Shown here: one piece after another, positions 1-11,153 of the stretch
Layout: each line of letters opens with the position of its first letter
Numbering within the stretch: the stretch's first letter is position 1
From: Chrysoperla carnea
Lineage: Eukaryota; Arthropoda; Insecta; Neuroptera; Chrysopidae
Assembly (NCBI RefSeq): GCF_905475395.1
Contig: NC_058339.1
Location: 78,086,520-78,150,519 of the forward strand
DNA: 64,000 nucleotides
Reading direction: 5' to 3'
Program-made: the position numbers and the translations under genes
Notes under the pieces: model-generated
Told to the model about the DNA's origin: nothing
What the model saw: the letters and a program-made list of their open reading frames with translations, nothing else
Database searches by the model: none

Positions 1-366
1 AATATAAAAAAACAGAAACGAGACAATTCTAAACAGTTTTTTTCTCTTTTTTTATAAAAACTAAGTATGATTGCGACAAATAAAAAAAGTAACTATGAAC
101 AAGTACAACGAGTTTAAAAAATCGTAACATTATGTAATACTTTTAAATACATCTCTTGTTTTTCTGTGAATATTCTCAGAAAAACAAATTAAAAACAGTT
201 CTGTAATGTTTTTCATTTACAAAAAATAACGAATTTAAAAAAAAATAAAATGGACGAACAATAAATATACAAAGAAAGTGATCGCACTGCCACATGTTGT
301 AGAATTAAACTAAACATAATGGTTTTAAATTGAATCACTTGGTGACGAACACCAAAGCCACTGTTC
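1..366 (-). other. chiffon 3' UTR and downstream DNA
   Basis: AT-rich DNA follows the chiffon stop. I see no canonical AATAAA on the minus strand. The variant TATAAA at 56-51 is a possible polyadenylation signal, otherwise the 3' end lies outside the window. No other gene is seen. Confidence 0.4.
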
Positions 367-3300
367 TCATCTATCACGGTACCATCGACCCCGTGGTTTA
401 CGTAATTTTCGCGGTGATACAGGTGGGGACGACGATGCAGATGCAATTTTCATTTTTTTACGTTTCGGTTGATGATGATTAGATGAAGATGAACTCCGTA
501 ACCGTCGATTATTTTCAATTTTTGTTTGATGTAACGGTTCTAGAGAATCAATTTTTTGTACTTTAACATATGGCTGAAATTCTATGCTAGAACGACGATC
601 CGTTATAGATTTTTTAAGTTCCGCACGCGCACTAGTTTTTTGAATCGCCGATAACGACTCAACAATTTTTGCATTTAAAATGTTATCAACATTATCACCC
701 CATTTTTCAACTTCCGCACATTCTTCAGCTGTAAAACCTAAACAATCGGATGATGGATTTCGAGATGGATTCCGACTAGGTGATATAATAGGAGTTTCAC
801 TTCCTGGAACAGTTCGCGACGTACCTGCACGCGTTTTGTTCTCTTTATTCTCGATACTTTCAACGTCCACACGTTCCGTTTCACTTTTATTAAATATTAA
901 ATTTTTCCTTTTTCGTCCCCTACGACGTACCTCAACCGGTTGTGGTTCTAAGGAATTATTAAACATATCACTTGTTGTGTCACACACTGCACCCACTGTT
1001 GCATCAGAGTCTTCATCAGGAATACCTGGAAAATGACGACGAGACAATACTCGCCGTTTATTTGGCCATCCAGTACGATTCTTCTTTCGACGACATTTTC
1101 TACGAAATTCTTTTGGTGTGAATAATGAATAATTACCTTGGAATAATCCACTTTTCTTTAAACAATCTTTACTCCATTTTTCTTTCGTGCCAATCTCCAG
1201 AACTTTGGAATCACGATACGTATTTAATATATGAACAAAATTATGGTCCTCTGATTCGGTTTTACTATCTTCGGGAGAATCATATTCTATATGTAGATTA
1301 TCAATTTCCGCAAAATCTTCATCGTTAGCTTCTAAATTATCTAAATCTAAACTAAATTTACATGTTTCTTGTGTATCTTGTGGAATTGGCGACGGACATA
1401 CTGAAACCGAACTTTCATTTTGTTCGTTGATTGGTGGCAATGACTCTCCTTCGGATTCCCTTGTATTTCGTCTGCTGCGTTGTTGTAACAAACCGCTAAG
1501 AATTGCCAAAGTTGACGCATGTTGGCGTGGTGATTTTCGTGGATTTTTTCCTGGCGATAATAATCTTCGTTTACGTTTAGTCTTATCAGTCGTGGATTGT
1601 TTACTACTAGTATTGGAAACTTGATCCTCGTGAATAACATCCAAAACATCGACGTTCGAATTCACTTCGGAATGATTCGTTTCCGAAATATCTGATTGTG
1701 GAGCGACAGGTGGAGTTGGTGGCGGTTGATCCAATGCTTTTATCGATTTAATTAAATGTTCCTTACATGAAGCAGGATCTCTTGGCATTAATGGAATATT
1801 TGTTTCGTATGGGAGTGGTAATGGTATAAATTTTGGACAATGCATTTCAATAAATAATTTAAAATCACGCTCAACTTGTGTTACCCGATTTGCAAAAATC
1901 CTATCACGCAGTCGTTCTGATCTCCGTTCGAATGTAAATGTGACTTGATCCATTGGATTTTGCGCAGTATTACAGCTATTAAGTGATGATTCAAATTTAC
2001 GTTTTTCCTCATTCACTTCTTGTTCAGTCTTTATAGTCGTATTTGCGCCAGGTATGTCATGATGTCCTGTCATTAACGGGAGAAAACTACCTTGGAAGCG
2101 TAATCGTGATCCAGGTGTTTCAAATTTATAGTATTTCTCGTTATCCTGGATAAATACTTCAGCGTGCGTCCGTCGGCGTTTCTTGCGACCACGGCCACGA
2201 CCGCGATCCGTACTCCGCACTGATTCATCGCAGCTACTTATTACGCTACAGTCCTGTGAATCTTGCGAACCCTCGTCAGTCAACTCAGACTTTGAAAGGA
2301 TCTCCACATCACTAGACTTCACATCACTTGATATATCCTGTGAAGTAAAACCTCCTGTAGTATGCCGTTCTTCATCTGTCTCACAATCTTCATCATCATC
2401 ATTTTCACTTGAAGAATCACGGCGTGGAAACATAAAATTTTCCGCTTCATTACTAAGTGTAGATAATTCTGATTTGCGCACTCGACGAAACTTAACCACA
2501 AGGCGATCATTGGCCGGTGGAGATGTTCGCTGTACTTGAACATCATCTCCATTAACGGTTTCCTCTTCTTCGATGATTGGAGTTCTAGCACGATTATTTT
2601 TAGTTTCTTTATGCACCGAAGTTGTACTTGAACGTAACTTTGAACTTAACACTTCCACTTTGTAATAAGCACGATTTTCCGATAGTAGGCGATCGTCGGC
2701 AGTGGGACGTTTCGGTCGATTAGTTGAAGATGATTTCTGGGAATTTTTTTTAGTTTTTGTCTTTTTAACCAAGTGTTTGCTAAGTGGTTGTTCATCGTCA
2801 TCCTCGGTTTCATCAGCATCGGTTTCATCGTTAACACGATCTTCTTTTGAAGGTTTTACTGGATTGCCCTCATCTTCAGCTGTTGTACCTAATAAATTAC
2901 TTGGTAACCATAATTGTTTCTTTGAACGTAAATGATGGACTCCATCACTTAACGCTGGTGATATTGGCGCAGCTACTATCGTATCTGGTATAGTTTTTTC
3001 ACAAGCTGAACTAGATCGTGTTATTCGTACATTATTAATCGTTGAAGATGATTTATCAGGAACTTTCTTTGGAGGTGTTAATTGATTATCACCATTGATT
3101 TTAATTTCAATTTGATTACGTAAGTTCTTACGCAATGACCTTCGATTGAACATTGTACAATTGTTTAATGTAACATCTTCTTTACCCCCCGTCGCAGCTG
3201 TACCATTTAAACGTAAGAATGCTTCAACATTCGCACCAGCTGTGATAAGCGTATCTAATGATAAAAAATTAGCATCGTCTCTAACATAACTTAAGTGAGT

Positions 3301-3577
3301 GTCACTACGAACATGTTTTGGTAAATCTTGATAGTCAACGCGACATATTTCACAATAACCACTTTGTACCGGAGGTGTATCATCTACTTTAACACTACGT
3401 AATGAAATACGGGTTTTTCTTATCATTTTCTCTGCACCAGTTCGTTTTGTAGCTACGATTTGTTGATTTGTATTCTGATCTTTTTTATTGATTACAGCAA
3501 ATGGTGATACACCAGGTTCGGCATCTAAGTTGATTGTAGGCCACGCCGATAATTGTTTGTAAATCGGTCTGGCATCC
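367..3577 (-). CDS. chif: chiffon exon 6 (motif M, motif C zinc finger, long C-terminal extension)
   Basis: The acceptor is tttatag before 3577 and the stop TGA is at 369-367. It carries the rest of motif M (DARPIYKQLSAWPTINLD), then the zinc finger SGYCEICRVDYQDLPKHV. This is followed by about 950 residues rich in Ser, Arg, Lys, Asp and Glu. Basic patches (RGRGRGRKKRRR near residue 675; KPRGRWYRDR at the C-terminus) look like nuclear localisation or DNA-contact segments. Two similar short motifs, NRAYYKVEVLSSKLR at about 511-525 and NEKYYKFETPGSRLR at about 689-703, are spaced 178 residues apart. Confidence 0.95.
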
Positions 3578-6500
3578 CTATAAAATAAATTTTTATAATT
3601 AGGATATTTTTCTTTAATTATTATTATTATTACTTGTAGAGTAATTCATAGATCGTAAACGAGAAAGAAAGTTTTAGGAATTTGAAAGAATCCTACGAGA
3701 ACGGCTGTTGATTCTACGAGAACTAGAATACGATCTTTAAAGAATAGGGGACTACTACTTCCTCTAAATATAACGTGAATTCAGTTTTTGTCTTTATTAT
3801 TTCATATGTGTTTTTTATTCGCTGAAAAACAATGCATTTGACTCCTCGCCAGTTAATTTTTATAGACCCGATGGAAAATATTTGCCTGAGTATACTCAAC
3901 AAAATCATATTCATGCGGCTTGTGCTTTTTCGATTTACACTCATCAGGTGGGACAGAAGTATCTCTTTTCCGCACTCCACATTCTTTTGGATTTTATATT
4001 CTCAGCATTTTTTATCCTAAATATTTGTTACTTTAATAATAAGTATTTGAAAAAAATGCGGTTTTTCGCCGAAAACTCGTTATTGATGAAAATAAAGATT
4101 ATACGCGTATAAAAAATCAATTTCGGTTGTACATAAACAAAATATTTTTTTAATATTTTATTTTCTTCAAACGGTGAGGTTAATTAAAAAATGTCAAGAG
4201 TCAAAAAGTGTATATAATTGTACAAAATAGAAATTCATATGGTTTTCACATCCAATTTTTGACCGGAGCCACAAAATAGTCTTTATTTTCATCAATAACG
4301 AGTTTTCAGCAAAAATCCGTACTTTTTTTTTTTTTAACGCTTACATATCAAAAACAGTTAGGTTTGGTAAAAATTGTCATGAATCAAAAAATACTTAAAA
4401 TCTTCTAAAATATAATATTTGATGGCTTTCAAGTTAAATTTTTGTCCTGAACCACAATATAATCTCTATTTTCGCCAATAACGAGTTTTCGGTGAAAGTC
4501 TCCTTTTATTCAAATGCTTATTACTCGAAAACACGGAATATGATTTTTTTTGAGTAGGTACACTTAGGTTTTAACATCTTTCCCCTGACTCCCATAAAAA
4601 TTATCTGACGAGGATTATCTTTGCTCGATTATAATTACCTTGAATAGGGTTCAAATTTAATAAAGGGTGGTTTTAAATCTTCAACTTTAACAGTAGATTT
4701 TAACTTGGATTTCTTCTTTAATGTTGATAAATCATCGGATTTTTGTAAAATTGATGCAGCAACTTTTTCTAACCAATTTAAAATCTGAAAACAGAAAACC
4801 TGCATAAGTTTAAACAAATAAATTTTGGATTGGTTTAAAAGAACAAATGTTACCTTTTCTACTGACCATATAGGAATACCCCAAATTCGAGCATTTTCAA
4901 GTGGATTAACAGCTGTTTTATTTGTTGACTGTAATCGAGCTCTTTCAAGCATTGCATCTGCACGACTTTTCTATTAAAGTATAAAATAAAAGATATTTAA
5001 AACAAACCAGAAAAATATCCTTTTTATGGATTGTGTAGGAGTTTTGTAATGCCTTTCTTTTTGATTTTATTTTTTGTGTTTAACTTACAGGTTTTTTTCT
5101 TTGGGAATCCGATGGTGTAAAAGGAGATTCCACGGCTGATGTTGTTGAATCATTTGATAGCAATGTGGATGACCTTGGCGTCTGTGGAGTTTTTGGGGTT
5201 AAAACCGACGATTTGTCTCCAGCACATGAATAGTTTTTATCCGATACAACATGTGTAACTTCTTTTACCAGAAAATAATCGATTTCCTATTTAAGTTACA
5301 ACAAAAAAATTAGTAAGCAATGCTTTTCAGACAACATTCGAAAAAGTTTTAATGCTATTCAGATGGTTAATTTCATTCGAAAAGTATACATATTGAAGCA
5401 AGACTTAAATATATATTCACAGATATTTAAACTAAATATAGATAGCGTAATTACCTTGGAATACGAACGAAATGAGCCGTCAATACAATTATAATAATGC
5501 AAATATTATTAGACGGGCCGAATCCGTGGTACCGATTTTTAAAGGACAGCATTTCTGAATTTTTACATGCCTCTTTTGAAATGTTGCTATAATTAGGATC
5601 TTTCAGGAGTTATCCTTATTAAATTTCATTCGATTTTTATACCGCAGGTCATCATGCAAGAGTGGGGGTGAAGTAAAGATCGGGTTGGAGAATTTCAGAT
5701 CTTTTTAGCGAGAAAGAGTTAATATAACAACACGGAAAATCGACAAAACAGCTGTTTGTTATTTCGATTATCGATTTATGTTTAAAACTGAAGCAAGTTT
5801 AGATATAGAAGCCTCTAACCAACGATATGTCACAATTAGTTTATACACATTTTTCAGAAAATCCTGATTCAATGTTGAATGTTATTTAATTTTTAAAAAT
5901 TACCATAGACTCCAAGCCCATAACTTGCAAGATTATTTTATTATAGAGCTCGGGATTGATTCTCACTTCGAAAATGTATCATGCCGCAATATCTTAGGCT
6001 CACCATCCACCTCCAGATCTTCTCATCGACTGTTCCAGTCATGATTCGTCTTGGCGTGACAGGAAGGACAAACAATATTATATACATACATCTAGAGAGC
6101 AAAAGTAAACAAGTTTACTTGTTTCCGTCGTGTGGAGACTTATTTTTCTCTCCGGCGGAGGCAGAAAACGGTAACTTCGTTTTGTAAAGCGGGCAGAAAG
6201 TTGACACTTGAGATGAGATGAGAAAAAAATTTTTTTTTCGTATTTAGAAAGTGATAATTTTGACTTGACAATTCATATTAGACATTCCTTCAGTTAATAT
6301 TAGCAATCTAGTTTTAGTAATACACGTTCGTGAATAATACAAACGAAAAGGTTTTACTGAACGCAAAAAATAAACATACAAGTTTAAAATTTTACATTTT
6401 AAAGTTAAAAATGATGATTAATACATTGTTATTTTTAAATTTTAATAAATCGTCACTGAAATTAACCACTGAGAGCACTGAAACTTACTGAATGCACATA

Positions 6501-7301
6501 ATAAAATCATTTCACCGGAAAGTACTGTATTTTGATATATTATTAGAACAGGGTCTGTATACATAAGAATAATCGGTATGTAGGGTGTATATTATACTGA
6601 TTGAATAGTAACTAACCGAAAAGTTTATAAAAATTTGATAAAGAGTTCATTTAAGTTGGAAAAAACTTTGCAAATTCATGAATAAATAATTAAAAAACTT
6701 TGAAAAATGACATTACAATTAAATAAATAACACTAAGCACATAAATTAGGGACAAATGTCACAAAATGGCTTTTAGTACAATCAATCATGTGTAGTTGGC
6801 GTTCGTATCGATTCGAACAAACTCATTAAATTATAATTTATACAACAAATATCAAATTCTTATTAAAAAATTATCTTTAATTAGATAAAAATAAATTTGC
6901 TGAAATTCTATCCTTCGAATATAAAACACATTCGATAAAACTATACGTATAATTCAATTTTGGCGCTCATTTTTTTAAAAACAAAAAAATGCTAATAAAC
7001 AAAAGAGGACTTTTTAAATTAGTTGTGATAATTTTTTTTGAAAACTTACACCGCCAAGTTCTTTAATTTTCGCTTCAATTTTTGAACAAATAACATGATT
7101 TTTAATATCCAAATAAAATTTAAATCTGATTAATGGTTTTGATCCTTTCACTAAACGTACTTGGCCTGAAAGCCAAATATAAGGTTATGTAAGGTACCCA
7201 AAAAAAAAAATTAAAAATTATAGTTGAGAAAAACAATAAACAAATTTACTTTTCACTGTTGAAGAATCCACATTTTGTTTTGGAGTTGAATTTGAGAGCA
7301 T
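367..7301 (-). CDS. chif: DBF4/Chiffon, regulatory subunit of Cdc7 kinase (six exons)
   Basis: Proposed joined exons on the minus strand: 7301-7250, 7165-7050, 5286-5089, 4970-4854, 4784-4639 and 3577-367. All introns are GT-AG, phases agree, and the total is 3840 nt, giving 1279 aa plus TGA. DBF4-family proteins bind and activate Cdc7 kinase at replication origins in the nucleus. Residues about 19-175 form the BRCT-like motif N, including FKFYLDIKNHVICSKIEA and a run reading EIDYFLVKEVTHVVS. Motif M lies near 195-235 (FIKFEPYSR then DARPIYKQLSAWP). Motif C is a CCHH zinc finger with C285, C288, H298 and H304. The remaining 950 residues are low-complexity basic and acidic sequence, as in the long insect Chiffon proteins and unlike short vertebrate DBF4. 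In Drosophila, Chiffon also nucleates a Gcn5 acetyltransferase complex; whether this protein does is unknown. The first exon is the least certain part. Confidence 0.93.
3578..4638 (-). other. chiffon intron 5 with a repeated foldback sequence
   Basis: Non-coding. It contains three copies of a roughly 60 bp sequence around the core AACTCGTTATTGATGAAAAT. One is forward at 4040-4100, and two are inverted at 4275-4345 and 4450-4515. Small ORFs overlapping here are not supported. Confidence 0.7.
4040..4520. repeat. inverted and direct repeat cluster (foldback remnant)
   Basis: The arm at 4040-4100 is the reverse complement of 4275-4345, sharing a core of about 45 bp with few mismatches. The segment at 4450-4515 is a second, more diverged copy in the inverted orientation. 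This suggests a degenerate MITE with a partial duplication. Confidence 0.6.
4639..4784 (-). CDS. chif: chiffon exon 5 (linker to motif M)
   Basis: It begins ILNWLEKVAASIL and ends in FIKFEPYS with two bases of the Arg210 codon. The acceptor is ttttcag and the donor gtaatt. The short intron between exons 4 and 5 (4785-4853) is stop-free in this frame, so readthrough would keep an open frame. Family conservation supports removing it. Confidence 0.9.
4854..4970 (-). CDS. chif: chiffon exon 4 (motif N end)
   Basis: The exon is 117 nt, phase 0. It encodes KSRADAMLERARLQSTNK and then NARIWGIPIWSVEK, the final BRCT-like strand and helix of motif N. The donor is gtaaca. Confidence 0.9.
5089..5286 (-). 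CDS. chif: chiffon exon 3 (motif N continued)
   Basis: The exon is 198 nt in phase 0 with acceptor aaatag and donor gtaagt. It begins EIDYFLVKEVTHVVSDKNYS, the conserved BRCT-like core, then becomes Ser/Thr/Pro-rich. The run of TP and SP dipeptides is consistent with phosphorylation sites, but that is inference. Confidence 0.92.
5287..7049 (-). other. chiffon intron 2, no gene seen
   Basis: AT-rich intron of 1763 bp between exons 2 and 3. An open frame at 5981-6187 on the plus strand encodes 68 residues that I do not recognise and I do not call it. No clear mobile element. Confidence 0.7.
7050..7165 (-). CDS. chif: chiffon exon 2 (start of motif N)
   Basis: The acceptor is ctttcag before 7165 and the donor gtaagt follows 7050. 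It encodes QVRLVKGSKPLIRFKF and continues to KIKELGG, the diagnostic beginning of the DBF4 BRCT-like region (residues 19-56). Confidence 0.92.
7250..7301 (-). CDS. chif: chiffon exon 1 (proposed start)
   Basis: The ATG is at 7301-7299, with an in-frame TAA just upstream. It encodes 17 codons plus one base and ends at the donor gtaaat. The split codon AG/C (Ser18) joins exon 2 in phase. An alternative coding start at 7318, with a stronger donor at 7308, also joins exon 2 in phase and would replace this peptide with MSQ plus Cys. Confidence 0.55.
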
Positions 7302-10300
7302 CACTTACACTGACTCATGAAGTTAGAAAAAAAACTCTTTGTTTTAAAATTATTTTATCAAACTCACTGTAAGCAAAAATACGTATAAATGTTAAAAATG
7401 AATGTAGAAAATAATTTGCTTAGCTGTACTGAATGCTGACACGACTAACAATTCACTCATATGCCAACATTTTAACTGTCCGTGAGAGGTTTTTCAATGA
7501 TGTAATGTAATGATGCTAGGCTCTAAAGCAGCGGTAAAACAAACAGTTCGATGTTTATGTATCCGTTACGTTTTCATTATCAATTATTTATCCAAAATCT
7601 ATATGACTTTTTGTGATTTGTAGTCGATAACAAAACAAACAATGTTTTTTTAATCATACATTTTATAATTTTAATATCACTTTATTCTACAAAATCTAGT
7701 TAATAAACTTTCAATACAGATACAGTACATAAATATACATATACATTCTATTCTAAACAACTTTAATATGCATTAGGGTACGTTCTATCATTATTAGGTG
7801 CAAGTTTATTCAAGCATCAATTGACTCGACAGACCTTACGTCTGTGTCTTTAAAACATCAAGAGGTACTTGCTTAAGTATAACAACTTACAAAATGGTTT
7901 AAATCAAATTTATTTATAAGAATAACCCATGAACTGACTTTAATTTTTCACAGTCCTAAAATCATTTTTTTTTCTTCAAAACAGATACAATTTCACTAAG
8001 CTATTGACTTATTAAAACATTAACTCCCACACCCGCTTATATAAGGAGTACCTACTGGATTGATTTTGATTAGCATATTTAATTTGAAAAAAAAAATCAA
8101 TTAAGATTTATTTACCCGTTTAAAGAATGACAGTAAAAAATCACATGGTGATAGTGAGATGGCTCTGAAAATCATTGATATGCTAAAACGTTTTATTTTT
8201 AAATTTCATTTTCCACTATTTTCTGATTTTCAATCGTTATGGTAATATTCATCCAAGTGACAATTTAAAAAAATTATGACTGTTGTTTCGCCTTGCTGAA
8301 ATATTTTCAAAATTTCATATGAAAAAAAAGATTTTAGATTCAAAATTATTCTGATTGAAATATAATTTTCCATAATTCGAATGTACTGGGCATTTTTTCA
8401 AAAATTCAATATTCTAATTCGAATTGAATTAAATTAATGCAACATAAAAATTAAATTTAAAAAAAATGCAATAAATCATTTTATAGGCCTCCTACAATCA
8501 AGAACGCATCCTAGATCGTTCAAATTCGGTTAAACTCGTCATTTATATTCGTTTATTGGTCTAGGGCATATGTGGATGTATTTTGTAGCCAATAATAATC
8601 AATGTTATCTTTTGTAATTTTTTATGTCGACTACGGACTGAACTCAAATAATATATATTTTAAATAAATGTCTGCTGTATGTTATATTATTGACCTGCTA
8701 AATAATATTGTATTAAATTTTTTCCAAGTTTTAATAAAAGTACGCAGTATCTATTTTTTTTTCAGTTCGATCAGCAACCAACACCGCTTTTAATGCTACT
8801 AAATCAGTTAAAAATATTATGTTTTTAAAATAAAAAATATTTTCATTAATTTATGCTTAGTAATAAAATAAATATTTTTTGAATAACTTGAGTAGGTTGT
8901 TTTTAAAATGTTTATTAAAAATAATTTTATTTTTATTCATGTTACAAAATGATATTTTTTTAAATTCAAGATCCGCATTTTAACGGAATTTTTGAGTGAC
9001 GCGGATAATGGATGAATTTAAAAAAAGATACCTTAGGTTTTTCTTCATTTTTATGAAAAATACGTCACATTTTCCATTTTTTTCTCTAGTCAATTGTTTG
9101 TAAATAATGTATTTCGTAATAGGATGGAAAATTCCTTTCTTAGAAAATGTGGTGAGAATTCTTAGAAATATGTCAGCTTCATATTTTCTAAAATCAATAT
9201 GCGTATTAATAAAAAATATTGTATTGAAAATTGAAATGTTACGTATATTTTCTCTGCAATTTATATCGACCTTGTATTGTAATACAAATGCAGTGTATAA
9301 AAAAATGCCGCGTATATACTCATATTTAATCGTTTTTGTACACCTATATACAAAAGAAAAATGTTTCCAACAAAAGTTGTTTGTACAGTTGTACTTAAAA
9401 AATATATCCATGAGCATACCCAGATTTTGATCTAAGGGTGGAAGGGGGGCGGGGGGAGTTAATGCCAAAATCTCTCCAAAATATTACTAAATACAGCGCT
9501 TTGCATAGAATTTCGGCGATACCATTTAAAATGAACTAGTTTTTGAATTTTTTATGTCTTTTATGCAACAAACAAATTCAAATTCCGAAGCAAAAAGTTG
9601 TTAGCAATTTTTTAAATTTTTTTAAAGGGTATATTATTTTTCAAAAGGGTTAAGAAAATAATTGCAAAAAATCGATAATAATTTTTGTCGTCTCAAATTT
9701 TAGTTCAAAAGTAATTTTGAACTAAATCATTTTTTAAGACCAATTTTATAGACAGTTTCTTAAAAACTGTAAAATTCTTAAAAACTGTTTATAAAACCTA
9801 GACAAAATTTTTCGAGTTAACCGATTAAATCAAAAAAATACACGTGAAAATAAAATATATTACAAAAATTTTGTTGCAATTTGCATAAAAATCAATATTA
9901 ATGATATTAGGCCTCCAACAAGTGAAATTAACAAATTAAAAAAACTCCTGAAAAATGCGATTTTCTCCTTTTACAGCTCTCTCCAAACTGAATCGAATTT
10001 CTTGAAACATAGCTAAGATCACTCTCGATTAAATTACCTTTAAAAAAGTCAAAATCGGTTCATCCGTTTAGCACAATCTACGATGCCATAGACAGGCACG
10101 CACACACACACACATAGTGGTCAAACTTATAACAACCCTCTTTTTGTGCCCGAGGTTAAAATGACATCATTTGACAACTTAACGTGTAGTTTTCAAAAGA
10201 CTACCTAAAATATTCTCTCAGAAAAAAATCAAGTTAAGTTTGCTAAAAATACCTACCTTCAAGTTCTAATAACGTTTAACTTCAATGTAATATTAATCTG

Positions 10301-10961
10301 TATAAACTTCTAAAAAATAAAAGAAAAGCTTTTGGAAAATCGCGTATTATCAGTCAATTTTGAAGGTTGATTGTTGCTATCACCCTTGGTTTTTCGACAT
10401 TTTTTTAAAGGGGTGTACAAAGAGTCGACTTTTTGTTATAATTGGAATTAATTATATTTCTACCTAAAATCAAAGCCCAAAAAAGTAAAATTTCGAACGG
10501 CCGAAGTTTTCACCCCTTCAAAATTTGTGCCGCAAATTTTAATCTACTAATTTTAAGTAGTATAACACCAAAACATAATACTGTAAGATATATAAATTTG
10601 AATAAATTAATTATATGAATCTAGTTAACAAAATTTTTGTTTCAAAAGCATGTACTTAAGTTATTATGAAAATATGACAAATTAAGTAAGTTAAACAGAA
10701 ATATAAGTACACACCGATAACGTATTTTGATAACGATGAGAAATAATTTATTTTTTATTTTTAAAACATAAATTGTTTACAAAAACAGCGATAAACAAAT
10801 TTTACTCACATTACGCGGTGAAATTTAAAAATACGTAAAAACATAGATAGCGTTACTTTTTAGTAATCATTCTCTATTTACATTTGAACGGCTTTCATTT
10901 GAGGAAGATATATTCAGATATATTGAAAATAGTTTTTGAGAGATTTGGCAAAGAAAAAATT
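7302..10961. other. divergent intergenic region between chiffon and NCBP3
   Basis: About 3.7 kb between two divergent starts, so both promoters and 5' UTRs should lie here. I could not identify convincing TATA or initiator elements. It holds a G-rich patch at 9436-9460, a 162-codon open frame on the minus strand (8980-9468, not called as a gene) and a dispersed repeat at 9955-10165. Confidence 0.6.
9955..10165 (-). repeat. dispersed repeat family C, copy 1
   Basis: Read on the minus strand it runs CCTCGGGCACAAAAAGAGGG, then TTATAAGTTTGACC, an imperfect GT microsatellite, then CTAAACGGATGAACCGAT. The same order occurs on the plus strand at 53035-53250. The family is unknown to me; it may be the end of a larger transposon. 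Confidence 0.65.
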
Positions 10962-11153
10962 ATGGAATCTGAAACAACGGCACGTCCGATAATTCGAATT
11001 GAAATACAAAATGATATTGCGAATAATCAAATGGACGTAGATACTGCGGGTGAAATCGAAGATGGTGAAGTGAGTGGTGAAGATAAAAACTCAGAAGATT
11101 GCGATGATGAAAATAAAAAAATGGATGTAGTCAATTCTAAAACAGCCAATGTG
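10962..11153 (+). CDS. Ncbp3: NCBP3 exon 1
   Basis: It starts MESETTARPIIRIEIQND and ends on a full codon before gtaagt. The frame is open further upstream, but only from a non-ATG codon at 10884, so the ATG at 10962 is preferred. Confidence 0.88.

Noticed and set aside
680..1036. 118-codon plus-strand frame inside chiffon
   Set aside because: Antisense shadow of the conserved minus-strand coding exon.
2183..2539. 118-codon plus-strand frame inside chiffon
   Set aside because: Shadow frame opposite the Ser/Asp-rich tail; no independent motif.
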